Below, in pieces: positions 17,592 to 26,103 of a DNA stretch of 64,000 bases. The stretch is taken from the NCBI RefSeq assembly GCF_003854935.1, contig NZ_CP033970.1, positions 124,001 to 188,000 of the forward strand, written 5' to 3'. The position numbers and the translations under genes are program-made. Within the stretch, counting starts at the first letter, position 1; each line of letters starts with the position of its first letter. The stretch is from Cupriavidus pauculus (GTDB taxonomy: Bacteria; Pseudomonadota; Gammaproteobacteria; Burkholderiales; Burkholderiaceae). The notes under the pieces are model-generated. The model did no database searches, was not told the DNA's origin, and worked only from the letters and a program-made list of their open reading frames with translations.

Positions 17592-18125
17592 ATGAAAGAA
17601 ACAAAATTTCGTACCCGGAAGCAAACCCCGGCGTCGGAGCCCGCGGACACGCCGTTACCGCATGTCAACGCGCTGGACCGGGCCGACAAGGCCATCCTGC
17701 GCACGTTGCAGCAGGATGCGTCGATCTCCAACGTGGCGCTGGCCGCCAAGGTGAACCTAAGCCCGCCCGCGTGCCTGCGCCGGGTAGAGCGGCTCAAGGA
17801 GATGGGCCTGATTCGCGGCATCGTGGCGCTGCTGAACCCGAAGGCGCTCGATGCCGGGATGCTGGTAATGATTGGCGTGGTGCTGGACCGCTCGACGCCC
17901 GAATCCTTCGCGCAGTTCGAGACGGCCGCGCAGAAGGTGTCCGGCTGCATGGAATGCCACGTGGTGACCGGCGAGTTCGACTATTTCATGCTGGTGCGCA
18001 CACGCGACAGCGACAGCTTCAATCGCCTGCACGCGGAGCAGCTGCTCTACCTGCCCGGCGTTCGGCAGATTCGGTCGTTCATGGTGCTCAAGCAGGTCCT
18101 CTCGACGACGCAGTTCCCCATTTGA
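17592..18125 (+). CDS. acdR: Lrp/AsnC-family regulator of acdS
   Basis: This 177-residue Lrp/AsnC regulator has about 25 extra N-terminal residues before the helix-turn-helix (residues about 28-85: LDRADKAILRTLQQDA, LSPPACLRRVERLKEMG). A RAM ligand domain follows (VTGEFDYFMLVRTRDSDSF). It faces away from acdS across 145 bp, which is typical of AcdR. Known AcdR proteins respond to ACC or leucine, and activation of acdS is expected by analogy. The N-terminal extension is basic and low in complexity. Confidence 0.88.
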   Translation: MKETKFRTRKQTPASEPADTPLPHVNALDRADKAILRTLQQDASISNVALAAKVNLSPPACLRRVERLKEMGLIRGIVALLNPKALDAGMLVMIGVVLDRSTPESFAQFETAAQKVSGCMECHVVTGEFDYFMLVRTRDSDSFNRLHAEQLLYLPGVRQIRSFMVLKQVLSTTQFPI

Positions 18126-18317
18126 GCCAGGTCAGGGGCGTGATGCCGGGTGACGGCGCAACCCCGGCGCACCCGGTCCGGCGATGTAGAATCGTGCGTT
18201 TTGGCCGATTTGCGGTGTCCGCCTGATACCGACCATCGGCCCGACCGGATAACCGCCTGATTCATTTCGGTTATTCTCCAAAAACCGGCTGTCCTGCAGT
18301 CAACTCCTGACGTTTTC

Positions 18318-19007
18318 ATGCTTCCTACGGACCTGGCTGGCGCCGACGGCGACCAGAGTGCTTCGTTGCCGCGTTCCGAGCGGGCCTATCAACAATTGCG
18401 TGCCGCCATCCAGGCAGGCCAGCTGCCGCCAGGTACCCGTCTGCGTGAAGTGGAACTGGCCGAGTCGCTGGGGCTGTCGCGCACGCCGGTGCGCGAGGCG
18501 CTGTCGCGGCTGGAATCCGAGGGCCTGGTGGTCAACGAGCCCAACCGGGGCATGATGGTCACGCGGCTGGACGCCAGCATGGTCAGCGAGCTCTACGTGA
18601 TGCGCGAGGTGCTGGAATCGACGGCGGCGGCGCTGGCAGCCCGGCACGCGACCGATGTGGAAATCTCGCTGCTGCGCGACATCGTCGAGCGCGACCTGTC
18701 GTTCGCCGAAGACCCCGACAAGCTGGCGATGAACAACCGCCTGTTCCACGAGACGCTGCACCGCTGCGCGCACAATCGCTACCTGCTCAAGACCCTGCGC
18801 TCGCTGCACGAGTCGATGGCGCTGCTGGGCCGGTCGACGCTAGCGGTGCCGGGCCGGGCGCGCGGCTCGTACGAGGAACACATGGCGCTGGTGGAAGCAC
18901 TGGAGGCGCGCAACCCCGAGCAGGCCGAACTGATCACGCGGCGCCATATCCAGCAGGCGTACAAGGTGCGGCTGTCGCTCTGGATCGAGGAACAATCGGG
19001 CAGCTAG
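18318..19007 (+). CDS. GntR-family (FCD) regulator
   Basis: This 229-residue regulator has a winged helix at residues about 20-80 (LPPGTRLREVELAESLGLSR, TPVREALSRLESEG) and an FCD domain with the typical metal-binding pattern (NNRLFHETLHRC, EEHMALVEALE). It stands alone between acdR and a DUF427 gene with no obvious metabolic partner, so its target is unknown. No clear ribosome-binding site precedes the ATG at 18318. It is not closely similar by eye to the oxalate-locus GntR protein. Confidence 0.85.
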   Translation: MLPTDLAGADGDQSASLPRSERAYQQLRAAIQAGQLPPGTRLREVELAESLGLSRTPVREALSRLESEGLVVNEPNRGMMVTRLDASMVSELYVMREVLESTAAALAARHATDVEISLLRDIVERDLSFAEDPDKLAMNNRLFHETLHRCAHNRYLLKTLRSLHESMALLGRSTLAVPGRARGSYEEHMALVEALEARNPEQAELITRRHIQQAYKVRLSLWIEEQSGS

Positions 19008-19299
19008 GCCCGCCCCACTCTGCCCCGCATGGTCCCACATGGCTCCGCTCCGACGGGGCCATTATTCTATGGGGCCGAAAAGTGTGTTCCGCCGTTGCGC
19101 TTTTCCGCAACGATCGCAGCCGCTATCTTCTTCCCAGGGCTGCAGGAACTCTCTCCCTTTCAGCCCCGCGTCACCTCCGTGGCGGTTTTTTCATGATTGG
19201 CGCGGGCGCGCACGGCTCTCAGGCGTGCGACATGGCCGGCGCGGGCGCGGCAGCTTGCCGCGCCTACCTTTTTCCCGCCGTTCCCCTCAAGGAGTCGCC

Positions 19300-19677
19300 A
19301 TGACCGGCCCGTCCGTCAAGATCCCCGGCCCCGACCATCCCATCACGATCACCCCGCAGCGCCAGCGCGTCGTCGTCAAGGCCGGCGGCCATGTCGTCGC
19401 CGATTCCCGCCGGGCGCTGAACCTGCAGGAAGCGTCCTATCCCGCCGTGCAGTACATCCCGCGCGAGGACGTGGACATGGCGCAACTGTTGCCTACGTCA
19501 CATACAAGCCACTGCCCGTACAAGGGCGACGCCAGCTACTTCAGCATCGCCTCGGCGGGCGCCCGGGGCGACAACGCGGTCTGGAGCTACGAGCAGCCGC
19601 ACGCCGCCGTGGCCCAGATTGCCGGCCACGTCGCGTTTTACCCGAATCGCGTCGACAGCATCGAACTGCTCGACTGA
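19300..19677 (+). CDS. DUF427-domain protein
   Basis: This 125-residue protein contains the DUF427 fold (residues about 12-118), with the family motifs HCPYKGDASYF near the middle and IAGHVAFYPNRV near the end. DUF427 proteins are small, soluble and of unknown biochemical role. The ATG at 19300 follows AAGGAG. It is a single-gene unit closed by a long bidirectional terminator. The 292 bp before it are rich in short dyads but contain no other gene. Confidence 0.85.
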   Translation: MTGPSVKIPGPDHPITITPQRQRVVVKAGGHVVADSRRALNLQEASYPAVQYIPREDVDMAQLLPTSHTSHCPYKGDASYFSIASAGARGDNAVWSYEQPHAAVAQIAGHVAFYPNRVDSIELLD

Positions 19678-19696
19678 GCCCGCGAAAAGAAAAAAA

Positions 19697-19744
19697 CCGG
19701 CCCGCCGCACACTTGAGCCGTGTGCGGCGGGCCGGTTCTTTATA
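19697..19744. terminator. Bidirectional terminator
   Basis: A 16-bp perfect stem (CCGGCCCGCCGCACAC with its complement, loop TTGAGCC) is flanked by A-runs before it and TTCTTTAT after it. It can end transcription from the DUF427 gene and from the convergent 61-residue gene. Confidence 0.85.
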
Positions 19745-19793
19745 TGGCGATGCGGCGCCCGGAGGCGCCGCTCACGCAATCAGCGTCGGCCGA

Positions 19794-19979
19794 TCAGCCG
19801 TTCGCGTAGACCACCTTGGCCTTGCGCGCTTCCGCCTGCAGGCGGGTGAAAACGTTCTGGACGGCGGCGATCACGCGCTTCACGTCGTTGGCGAAGCCCA
19901 GGCTTTGCGCGCCCAGTTCGCGGTCGATGAGGTCACGTTCCAGTTGATCGGTCAGCTTGATATCGGATTGGGTGTTCAT
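19794..19979 (-). CDS. Small hypothetical protein, 61 residues
   Basis: This is a short, charged, helical protein (MNTQSDIKLTDQLERDLIDR at the start) without membrane segment or cysteine. The start at 19979 follows AAGGAAGGA, which is convincing. The frame stays open upstream to 20219, but that part looks non-coding. It is convergent with the DUF427 gene across the terminator. I do not recognise the family. Confidence 0.65.
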   Translation of the reverse strand: MNTQSDIKLTDQLERDLIDRELGAQSLGFANDVKRVIAAVQNVFTRLQAEARKAKVVYANG

Positions 19980-20405
19980 GGCGTCCTTCCTTACAGGGAT
20001 TACCCTTATGGGGTTTTCCCGAATTGTAGCAGAGCGATTGCGGCATTGCAGCATTAGGTAATAGTGCGTATGGAAGGAGGCGCGCCATTTCACCCTATTC
20101 GGGCACCCGCCGCCGAGCCAAAGTGGCGCCGGGCATGCCTGGCGTCGCCGAATAGCGACTGATCTTCCACATATCGCAATGGAATTTCGTAATCCGAAAC
20201 GATGTATTGCGATCGGCACCGTGGTATGGATGCATCACCGAGCGCCAACACCGCTAGGGTAAGCACCGACACCCCGCGCCTTGCCTCGCACCACCCCGCT
20301 TCCTATCCTTATCCCATTATTTGTCCGGACAAAATAATAAATCGGACAAGATGATCCCGATCCGGCTCCAGCCGGACTTCATCGCAGGAAAGAGGAGACA
20401 ACCGC
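19980..20405. other. Intergenic region, 426 bp
   Basis: It is less GC-rich than its surroundings near 20300-20350, where the palindrome TTGTCCGGACAA lies. The remainder should include two divergent promoters. I see no additional gene. Confidence 0.5.
20321..20350 (+). promoter_or_regulatory. Palindromic operator before the Bug-dioxygenase-lyase operon
   Basis: TTGTCCGGACAA (20321-20332) is a perfect 12-bp palindrome followed by an AT-rich spacer and a further half-site CGGACAAG. It lies 74 bp before the Bug gene. HutC-type GntR proteins often bind palindromes of this form, and one is encoded at the end of this gene set. Confidence 0.55.
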
Positions 20406-21365
20406 ATGACTGCGCCCCACACCCTCACGGCCATCGCGCTGGGCCTTGCCGTGATCGCCCTGCCCGCGCGGGCCGAGTTTCCCGACAAGACGGTGCGAAT
20501 CGTCGTGCCGTATTCGGCCGGCGGCGGCACCGACATCGTCGCCCGCCGCCTGGCCGAGCGCCTGACGCCCCGGCTCAAGCAGTCGGTCGTGGTCGACAAC
20601 CGGCCCGGCGCCAACGGCATCATTGGCACCGAATACGTCGTCAAGTCGCCGCCCGACGGCCATACCTACGTGCTCGTGGTGAACACCCACCTGCTCAACC
20701 CCATCCTCTACAAGAAGTTGCCGTACGACACCTTCGCGGATCTGGTTGGCGTCACCATGGTTTGCCAGTCGCCGCTGGTCTTCGTCACGCAGAGCGAATT
20801 CCCGGCGAGGAACGCGGTGGAGTTTGCCCGCCACGTCAAGGCCAAGCCGGACAAGTACTCCTACGGCAGCTCCGAGAACATGACCCGGCTGGTTGGCGAG
20901 ATGTACAACAAGTACCAGCATCTGGACATGGTCAACGTGGCCTACAAGGGCGGCGCGCCGCTGATGACCGACGTGATCGGCGGCGTGACCACGGTCGGCG
21001 TGACCAGCGTGCTGACCGCCAAGCCGTTCATCACGGCCGGCAAGCTGCGCCCGCTGGCGGTGACCGGCGCGCAGCGCACGCCGGCGCTGCCCAACGTGCC
21101 CACCATGATCGAGTCCGGCATGAAGGACTTCGAGGTCTACACGTCCTACAGCCTCTACGCCCCGGCCAGGACGCCCAAGGCGGCGCTGGAGCGGATGCAG
21201 AAGGAAATCCACGAGATCGTGATGGCGCCCGACATGAAGGAAATCCTCGCCGAACAGGCCGCCACGCCCGTGGCCCAGCCGGTGGACGCGTTCAACGAGC
21301 AGGTGAAGAAGGACTTTGCCTTCTGGCAGCGCCTGGCCAAGGAAGTCAACCTGCAAGCAGAGTGA
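20406..21365 (+). CDS. Bug/TctC-family tripartite tricarboxylate-type binding protein
   Basis: This 319-residue periplasmic binding protein has a Sec signal peptide ending near ALPARA (residue 23) and a mature start EFPDKTVRIVVPYSAGGGTD. That opening is typical of Bug proteins, which bind carboxylates with a Venus-flytrap fold. AGAGGAGA precedes the ATG. It leads a gene set with a TauD/TfdA-type dioxygenase 11 bp downstream. No TctA or TctB membrane partner is present, as is common for Bug genes, so it may work with a transporter elsewhere or act as a sensor. The ligand is unknown. Confidence 0.9.
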   Translation: MTAPHTLTAIALGLAVIALPARAEFPDKTVRIVVPYSAGGGTDIVARRLAERLTPRLKQSVVVDNRPGANGIIGTEYVVKSPPDGHTYVLVVNTHLLNPILYKKLPYDTFADLVGVTMVCQSPLVFVTQSEFPARNAVEFARHVKAKPDKYSYGSSENMTRLVGEMYNKYQHLDMVNVAYKGGAPLMTDVIGGVTTVGVTSVLTAKPFITAGKLRPLAVTGAQRTPALPNVPTMIESGMKDFEVYTSYSLYAPARTPKAALERMQKEIHEIVMAPDMKEILAEQAATPVAQPVDAFNEQVKKDFAFWQRLAKEVNLQAE

Positions 21366-21376
21366 GGCAAGCGAAC

Positions 21377-22507
21377 ATGACCCCCCAAGACACCCCGTCC
21401 GTCGATGCCATCCGCCCCGTGCCCGGCGGCTGGACCCGCGCCGACATGGAGCGCGACACAAGCTGGATCCACGTGCTCGATGCCGAGGAAATCGCCGCGT
21501 TCGAGCAGGCCCTGCGCCATGCGCTGGCCACCGGCAAGGACATGTTCGACATGTCGATCGAGGATTTTCCGCTCGACGCCCGCGTGCGCCGCCGCTTGGT
21601 GGCGCTGGTCGACGATACCCAGGGCGGCTTTGGCGTCAAGCTGCTGCGCGGCTTTCCGGTCGAGCGCTGGGACGTGGATGCGCTGCGCAAGCTGTTCTGG
21701 GGCATCGGCCTGCTGCTAGGCGTGCCGCGTCCGCAGGGCAAGCTGAGCCAGTTCGTCTCCGACGTGCGCGATGCCGGCGGCACCTACCGCTCCAGCACCG
21801 GCCGCGGCTACAACACGCGCTCGGGCCTGGACTTCCACGCCGATGGCAGCGACATGGTCGGCCTGTTCTGCGTGCGCACGGCCAGGCGCGGCGGCTCCAG
21901 CCTCATCACCAGTTCCATCGCCGCGCACAACGAGATGGTGCGCCAGCGGCCGGACCTGGCCGCCGAGCTCTACGCGCCGCTGATCTTCAGCCGCCAGGGC
22001 GAACAAGCGCCCGAGGAAGCCCCGTGGTATGCCGCGCCGATCTTTGGCGTGCGCGACGGCCACTTTGCGTGCCGCCACATCCGCAACCACATCAAGGGCG
22101 CGCAGGCCACGTTTCCGGACGTGCCGCGCCTGTCGCCAGGGCAGACCGAGGCGCTGGACCTGTTCGATGCGCTGCTGGCGCGCGAGGACCTGTGCTACGA
22201 CATGGACCTGCAGCCCGGCGACATCCAGCTCCTGAACAACCATATCGTGCTGCACTCGCGCACCGAGTACGAGGACCATCCCGAGCCCGAGCGCAAGCGC
22301 CACCTGTTCCGGCTCTGGCTGTCGCTGCCCCAGGCGCAGCCGCTGCCGCTGGGCTGGCTCGACGCCTACAAGGACGTGGACGCCGCCTGCGTGCGCGGCG
22401 GATTCCGCGGCACCGGCATCACCCCCGAAATCCGCGCGTTCGAAGCCCGCATGGCCAACGCCCACGGCATGAAACTGCGCATCTACCCCGTCAAGGAAGC
22501 CGCCTGA
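21377..22507 (+). CDS. TauD/TfdA-family Fe(II)/2-oxoglutarate dioxygenase
   Basis: This 376-residue enzyme carries the HxD iron motif in LDFHADGSDMVG, the distal His in NNHIVLHSRTEYEDH, and a 2-oxoglutarate-binding Arg in KRHLFRLWLSL. It is longer than TauD by about 90 residues, mostly at the N-terminus. Family members hydroxylate a substrate while oxidising 2-oxoglutarate to succinate and CO2. It sits between a Bug gene and a lyase gene and overlaps the lyase start by one base. The set looks like a pathway that imports, hydroxylates and then cleaves one organic acid; the substrate is unknown. Confidence 0.88.
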   Translation: MTPQDTPSVDAIRPVPGGWTRADMERDTSWIHVLDAEEIAAFEQALRHALATGKDMFDMSIEDFPLDARVRRRLVALVDDTQGGFGVKLLRGFPVERWDVDALRKLFWGIGLLLGVPRPQGKLSQFVSDVRDAGGTYRSSTGRGYNTRSGLDFHADGSDMVGLFCVRTARRGGSSLITSSIAAHNEMVRQRPDLAAELYAPLIFSRQGEQAPEEAPWYAAPIFGVRDGHFACRHIRNHIKGAQATFPDVPRLSPGQTEALDLFDALLAREDLCYDMDLQPGDIQLLNNHIVLHSRTEYEDHPEPERKRHLFRLWLSLPQAQPLPLGWLDAYKDVDAACVRGGFRGTGITPEIRAFEARMANAHGMKLRIYPVKEAA

Positions 22508-23391
22508 TGACCGCCACCCCCTCCCAGGGCGCCGCCCGCCCGTCGATCCGCGAACTGCTGGCGCGCAAGCGCCTGATCGCCGCGCCCGGCGTGTTCGACA
22601 TGATCTCGGTGCGCATTGCCACGCGCATGGGGTTCGACTGCCTCTACATGACCGGCTACGGCACGGTGGCCTCGTACCTGGGCCTGCCCGACGCGGGCCT
22701 GGCCACCTACACCGACATGGTCAACCGCGTCGGCGCGTTCTGCTCGGCGGCCACGGTACCGATGATCTGCGATGGCGATACCGGCTACGGCGGCCTGCTC
22801 AACGTCGCCCATACCGTGCGCGGCTACGAACGGGCCGGCGCCAGCGTGATCCAGCTCGAAGACCAGGAATTCCCGAAGAAATGCGGCCATACGCCGGGCC
22901 GGCGCGTGATTCCCGTCGAGGACATGGTCAAGAAGATCCAGGTGGCCGTGGAAGCGCGCGAGAGCCGCGACTTCCTGATCCTCGCCCGCACCGACGCGCG
23001 CACCACGCTGGGCCTGGACGAGGCGCTGCGCCGCGCCGAAGCCTACGCGCGGGCCGGCGCCGACATCCTGTTCGTGGAATCGCCCGAGTCCGAGCAGGAG
23101 CTGGAGACCATCGGCCGCACCTTCGACCTGCCGCTGCTGGTCAACGTGGTGGAAACGGGCCGCACGCCGGTGCTGCCGGCCGAAACGCTGGAGCAGATGG
23201 GCTTTGCCATCGCCATCTATCCCGCCGTCGGCTTCCTGGCGATGGGCAAGGCGCTGGAGGACGTCTACGGCCACCTGCAGACGCACCGCACGTCGCTGGG
23301 CATCGGCGACCGGCTCTACGACTTCCCGCGCTTCAACACGCTGATGGATTTCGAATCGGTCTGGGATTTCGACAAGCGGCACGCTTCATGA
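22507..23391 (+). CDS. Isocitrate lyase/PEP-mutase superfamily lyase
   Basis: This 294-residue TIM-barrel enzyme has the Mg-binding stretch ICDGDTGYG and the catalytic loop PKKCGHTPG. The KKCGH motif, with its cysteine, marks carbon-carbon lyases such as 2-methylisocitrate or dimethylmalate lyase, rather than phosphonate mutases. The start codon overlaps the dioxygenase stop (TGATG), so the two are translationally coupled. The likely reaction is retro-aldol cleavage of a 2-hydroxy or 2,3-substituted dicarboxylate to a 2-oxoacid plus a second acid. The exact substrate cannot be set from sequence. Confidence 0.88.
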   Translation: MTATPSQGAARPSIRELLARKRLIAAPGVFDMISVRIATRMGFDCLYMTGYGTVASYLGLPDAGLATYTDMVNRVGAFCSAATVPMICDGDTGYGGLLNVAHTVRGYERAGASVIQLEDQEFPKKCGHTPGRRVIPVEDMVKKIQVAVEARESRDFLILARTDARTTLGLDEALRRAEAYARAGADILFVESPESEQELETIGRTFDLPLLVNVVETGRTPVLPAETLEQMGFAIAIYPAVGFLAMGKALEDVYGHLQTHRTSLGIGDRLYDFPRFNTLMDFESVWDFDKRHAS

Positions 23392-23498
23392 CCGCTGCCC
23401 CGCCGGCCGGCGGGGCCGCTTGCCCGTGCGGCGGGGTGCCGGCTATGCTCCGTTACCGATGACCCCGTGACCGCCACCTGAGGCTTGCACTGCGATCC

Positions 23499-24308
23499 AT
23501 GGAACAAGGCAGCACCCTTCCAGACGACTTTGCCGACGCGGACGCCGACGTGCGCGCCGACGCCAGCCCGCGCTACCTGGCGCTGGCCCGCAGCCTGCGC
23601 GCCGAGATCGAATCGGGCACCTACCCCGTGGGCGGCAAGCTGCCGACCGAGATGGAACTGTGCAAGCAGTTCGGCGCCAGCCGCCACACGGTGCGCGCCG
23701 CCATCGAACGGCTGGTGCGGCTTGGCATGATCAAGCGCACGCCGCGCGTGGGCACCGTGGTCACGGCCGCGCGCGCCAAGCAGGGCTACGAACTGGCCGT
23801 GGGCCAGGTGGGCGACCTGCTCCAGTACGCGGCCACCACGCGCATGCGCGTGCTGTCGCGCGACCTGCGCGAGGTGGGCGACGACGCCGATCCCGTGCTG
23901 CACCCGTACCAGGGCCAGCTCTGGCTGGTGATCCGGGGCGTGCGCACCGGCGAGGATGCCGGGACGCCGATCTGCTACAACGAGGTCTGGGTCCACCCCG
24001 ACTACCGCGGCGTGCGCGGCGCCGAGCAGGACATCGAGGCGTCGGTCTTCCACCTGATCGAGCAGCAGTTCAACGTCTCGGTCTCGCGCATCGAGCAGGT
24101 CATCCACGCGGCGGCGCTGCCCGCCGACATCGCCGCGCTGCTGGGCATGCCGGCCGGCGCTGCGGGCCTGTGGATCAACCGCCAGTACCGCGACACCGCC
24201 GGCAACCTGATCGAGATGGCGTGGTCGGTGCATCCGGCGGAGCGCTTCTCGTACCGGATGGTGCTCGACCGCACCTGGCGCAGCGGCCGCGCGCAGCAGG
24301 ACGGCTGA
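23499..24308 (+). CDS. GntR-family (HutC/UTRA) regulator
   Basis: This 269-residue regulator has a winged helix at residues about 25-90 (GGKLPTEMELCKQFGASRHT, VRAAIERLVRLGM) and a UTRA ligand domain after about 110. The first 25 residues are acidic and atypical. It follows the lyase gene by 107 bp on the same strand and probably controls the Bug-dioxygenase-lyase unit. The palindrome TTGTCCGGACAA before that unit is the best candidate site. The inducer is likely the imported acid or its cleavage product. Confidence 0.88.
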   Translation: MEQGSTLPDDFADADADVRADASPRYLALARSLRAEIESGTYPVGGKLPTEMELCKQFGASRHTVRAAIERLVRLGMIKRTPRVGTVVTAARAKQGYELAVGQVGDLLQYAATTRMRVLSRDLREVGDDADPVLHPYQGQLWLVIRGVRTGEDAGTPICYNEVWVHPDYRGVRGAEQDIEASVFHLIEQQFNVSVSRIEQVIHAAALPADIAALLGMPAGAAGLWINRQYRDTAGNLIEMAWSVHPAERFSYRMVLDRTWRSGRAQQDG

Positions 24309-24387
24309 TCCACTGCGCGGCCGGCGTCATGCCAGCCGTCCGCCATGGACCGGCGCCCCGCCCTGCGGCATCGGCACGTTCAGGAAT

Positions 24388-25332
24388 TCAGGCCGCCGCG
24401 GCCGCTTCCTGCAAGGCGGCCAGCACGTTGCGGGCCGCCCCCACGCCCATGTTCACGTAGGCCGCGTCGCTGACGCCGCCGATATGGGGCGAAAGAATCA
24501 GGTTCGGCACCTGCTGGAACGGGTGCGGCACGGGCATCGGCTCCACGGCAAAGCTGTCGAGCCCGGCCGCGTAGAGCTTGCCGCTGGTCAGCGCCTCGGC
24601 CAGCGCCGCCTCGTCGATCAGGCCGCCCCGCGCCGTGTTCACCAGGATCGCGCCGTCCTTGAACAGCGCCAGCGTGTCGCGGTTCAGCATGCCGCGGTTC
24701 TCGTCGGTCAGTGGGCAGTGCAGCGACACGACGTCCGACTGGCGGTACAGGTCGTGCAGGTCGTCCACCCGCGTCACGCCATCGGGCACCGTCTTCGCGT
24801 ACGGATCGAACGCGATGACCCGCATGCCCAGCGCCACGCCAGTGACGGCCGCCCGCCGGCCGATCTCGCCCAGCCCCACCAGGCCCAGCGTGCGGCCGTT
24901 CAGCTCAATGGTCTTGTGGATCGACTTGTCCCAATGGCCGGCGCGCATGCGGTCGTTCAGGTGCGGCACCGCCTTGGCGCAGGCCAAGATCAGCGCCCAG
25001 GCGTGCTCGGCCACGGCGGCCGCGTTGGCCCCCACCGCCGCCCGGACCGCGATGCCGCGCGCGGCGGCGGCCTGCTGGTCGATCACGTCGATGCCGCTGC
25101 CGTGCTTCGAGATGACCTTCAGCGACGGCGCGGCGTCCATCACGGAGGCGCCGATCTTGCCGTAGCGGACGATGATCGCCACCGGGTCCGTGGCCCTGGC
25201 CAGCGCCACCACGGTGTCCTCGCTGCACTGCTTGCCGGCAAAGCTGACCTCGAAATCGTTCAGCAGCGCCAGCGCCTGCGGCGCCAGGTCGTTGCCGGTC
25301 ACCAGCAGCGCGGGCTTTTTCACGGCGGTCAC
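24388..25332 (-). CDS. D-2-hydroxyacid dehydrogenase (SerA-like)
   Basis: This 314-residue NAD-dependent dehydrogenase has the Rossmann motif GLVGLGEIGRRA and catalytic residues in order: Arg in NTARGGLID, Glu in the following segment, and His in LSPHIGGVS. It lacks the C-terminal ACT domain of SerA. It overlaps the RraA-like gene upstream by four bases (ATGA), and both form an operon with the second Bug gene. It probably oxidises or reduces a 2-hydroxyacid made or used by this gene set. Confidence 0.9.
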   Translation of the reverse strand: MTAVKKPALLVTGNDLAPQALALLNDFEVSFAGKQCSEDTVVALARATDPVAIIVRYGKIGASVMDAAPSLKVISKHGSGIDVIDQQAAAARGIAVRAAVGANAAAVAEHAWALILACAKAVPHLNDRMRAGHWDKSIHKTIELNGRTLGLVGLGEIGRRAAVTGVALGMRVIAFDPYAKTVPDGVTRVDDLHDLYRQSDVVSLHCPLTDENRGMLNRDTLALFKDGAILVNTARGGLIDEAALAEALTSGKLYAAGLDSFAVEPMPVPHPFQQVPNLILSPHIGGVSDAAYVNMGVGAARNVLAALQEAAAAA

Positions 25333-26024
25333 AGCGATTCCCCTTCGGCCAGCACGCCGGCGGCGCGCAGTTCCTTGTCCAGCCAGCCCGGACGCAGTTC
25401 GCCGGCCCGGATTGCCGCGATGCGCCTGGCCTCGATATCAACCTTCTTCTGCGCCAGTTCCAGAATGGCCGGCACGTCCTCGCGCGGAATGACCACCACG
25501 CCGTCGGCATCGCCGACGATCAGGTCGCCCGGGTTGACCGCCACGCCGGCCACGGCGGCCGGCCAGTTCACAAGCCCGCCGATGGCCTTGGTGGGCCCGC
25601 ACGGGTTGGTGCCGGCCGAGAACACCGGGAACGGGCCGCTGGCCAGTTCGTGCGAATCGCGCACGGCGGCGTCGATCACGAAGCCGGCCACGCCAGACGC
25701 CTGCGCCTGCGTGGCCATGATTTCGCCGCACAGCGCGGCGGTCTGGTCGCCCTTGCCGTCCACGACGATCACGTCGCCGGGCTGGGCGATGGCCAGCGCG
25801 ACGTGGAACATCAGGTTGTCGCCGGGCCGGACCTCGACGGTCAGCGCCGGGCCGCACACCTTCATCGCGGGCGACAGGCCCTGCACGCGGGCGTTCATCG
25901 TGCCACGGCGGCCGACCACGTCGGCCAGGATGGCGGCCTGGAATGTCGAGGCGCGCTCGACCAGTTCGGGCGACACGCGCGGATAGTCGCGACGGATCGC
26001 GGGGGACGCTTTGGCTTGGCTCAT
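25329..26024 (-). CDS. RraA-like / HMG-CHA aldolase family protein
   Basis: This 231-residue protein belongs to the RraA/4-hydroxy-4-methyl-2-oxoglutarate aldolase family. The motifs GPALTVEVRPGDNLMFHVAL, VDGKGDQTAALCGEI and AAVRDSHEL fit the metal and pyruvate-enolate site of the aldolases. In a catabolic operon, aldolase action releasing pyruvate or oxaloacetate is more likely than RNase E regulation. The start at 26024 has GGAGCC upstream. It overlaps the dehydrogenase gene and lies 79 bp after the second Bug gene, with an 8-bp tandem repeat in that gap. Confidence 0.87.
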   Translation of the reverse strand: MSQAKASPAIRRDYPRVSPELVERASTFQAAILADVVGRRGTMNARVQGLSPAMKVCGPALTVEVRPGDNLMFHVALAIAQPGDVIVVDGKGDQTAALCGEIMATQAQASGVAGFVIDAAVRDSHELASGPFPVFSAGTNPCGPTKAIGGLVNWPAAVAGVAVNPGDLIVGDADGVVVIPREDVPAILELAQKKVDIEARRIAAIRAGELRPGWLDKELRAAGVLAEGESL

Positions 26025-26041
26025 GTACGGCTCCAGGTAAG

Positions 26042-26081
26042 ACGGAAATACGGGAATACGGAAATACGGGAATACGGGAAT
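26042..26081 (-). repeat. Five-copy 8-bp tandem repeat (ACGGRAAT)
   Basis: Five back-to-back units alternate between ACGGAAAT and ACGGGAAT with no interruption. It lies in the gap between the Bug stop and the RraA-like start, inside an operon. Its length could vary by slippage and change spacing or mRNA structure before the RraA-like gene. Confidence 0.85.
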
Positions 26082-26103
26082 CGGGGGACCGGCGGGTCGG
26101 CGC

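Noticed and set aside
22507-23391. Phosphonate pathway enzyme (PEP mutase)
   Set aside because: The KKCGH loop and absence of phosphonate genes indicate a carbon-carbon lyase.
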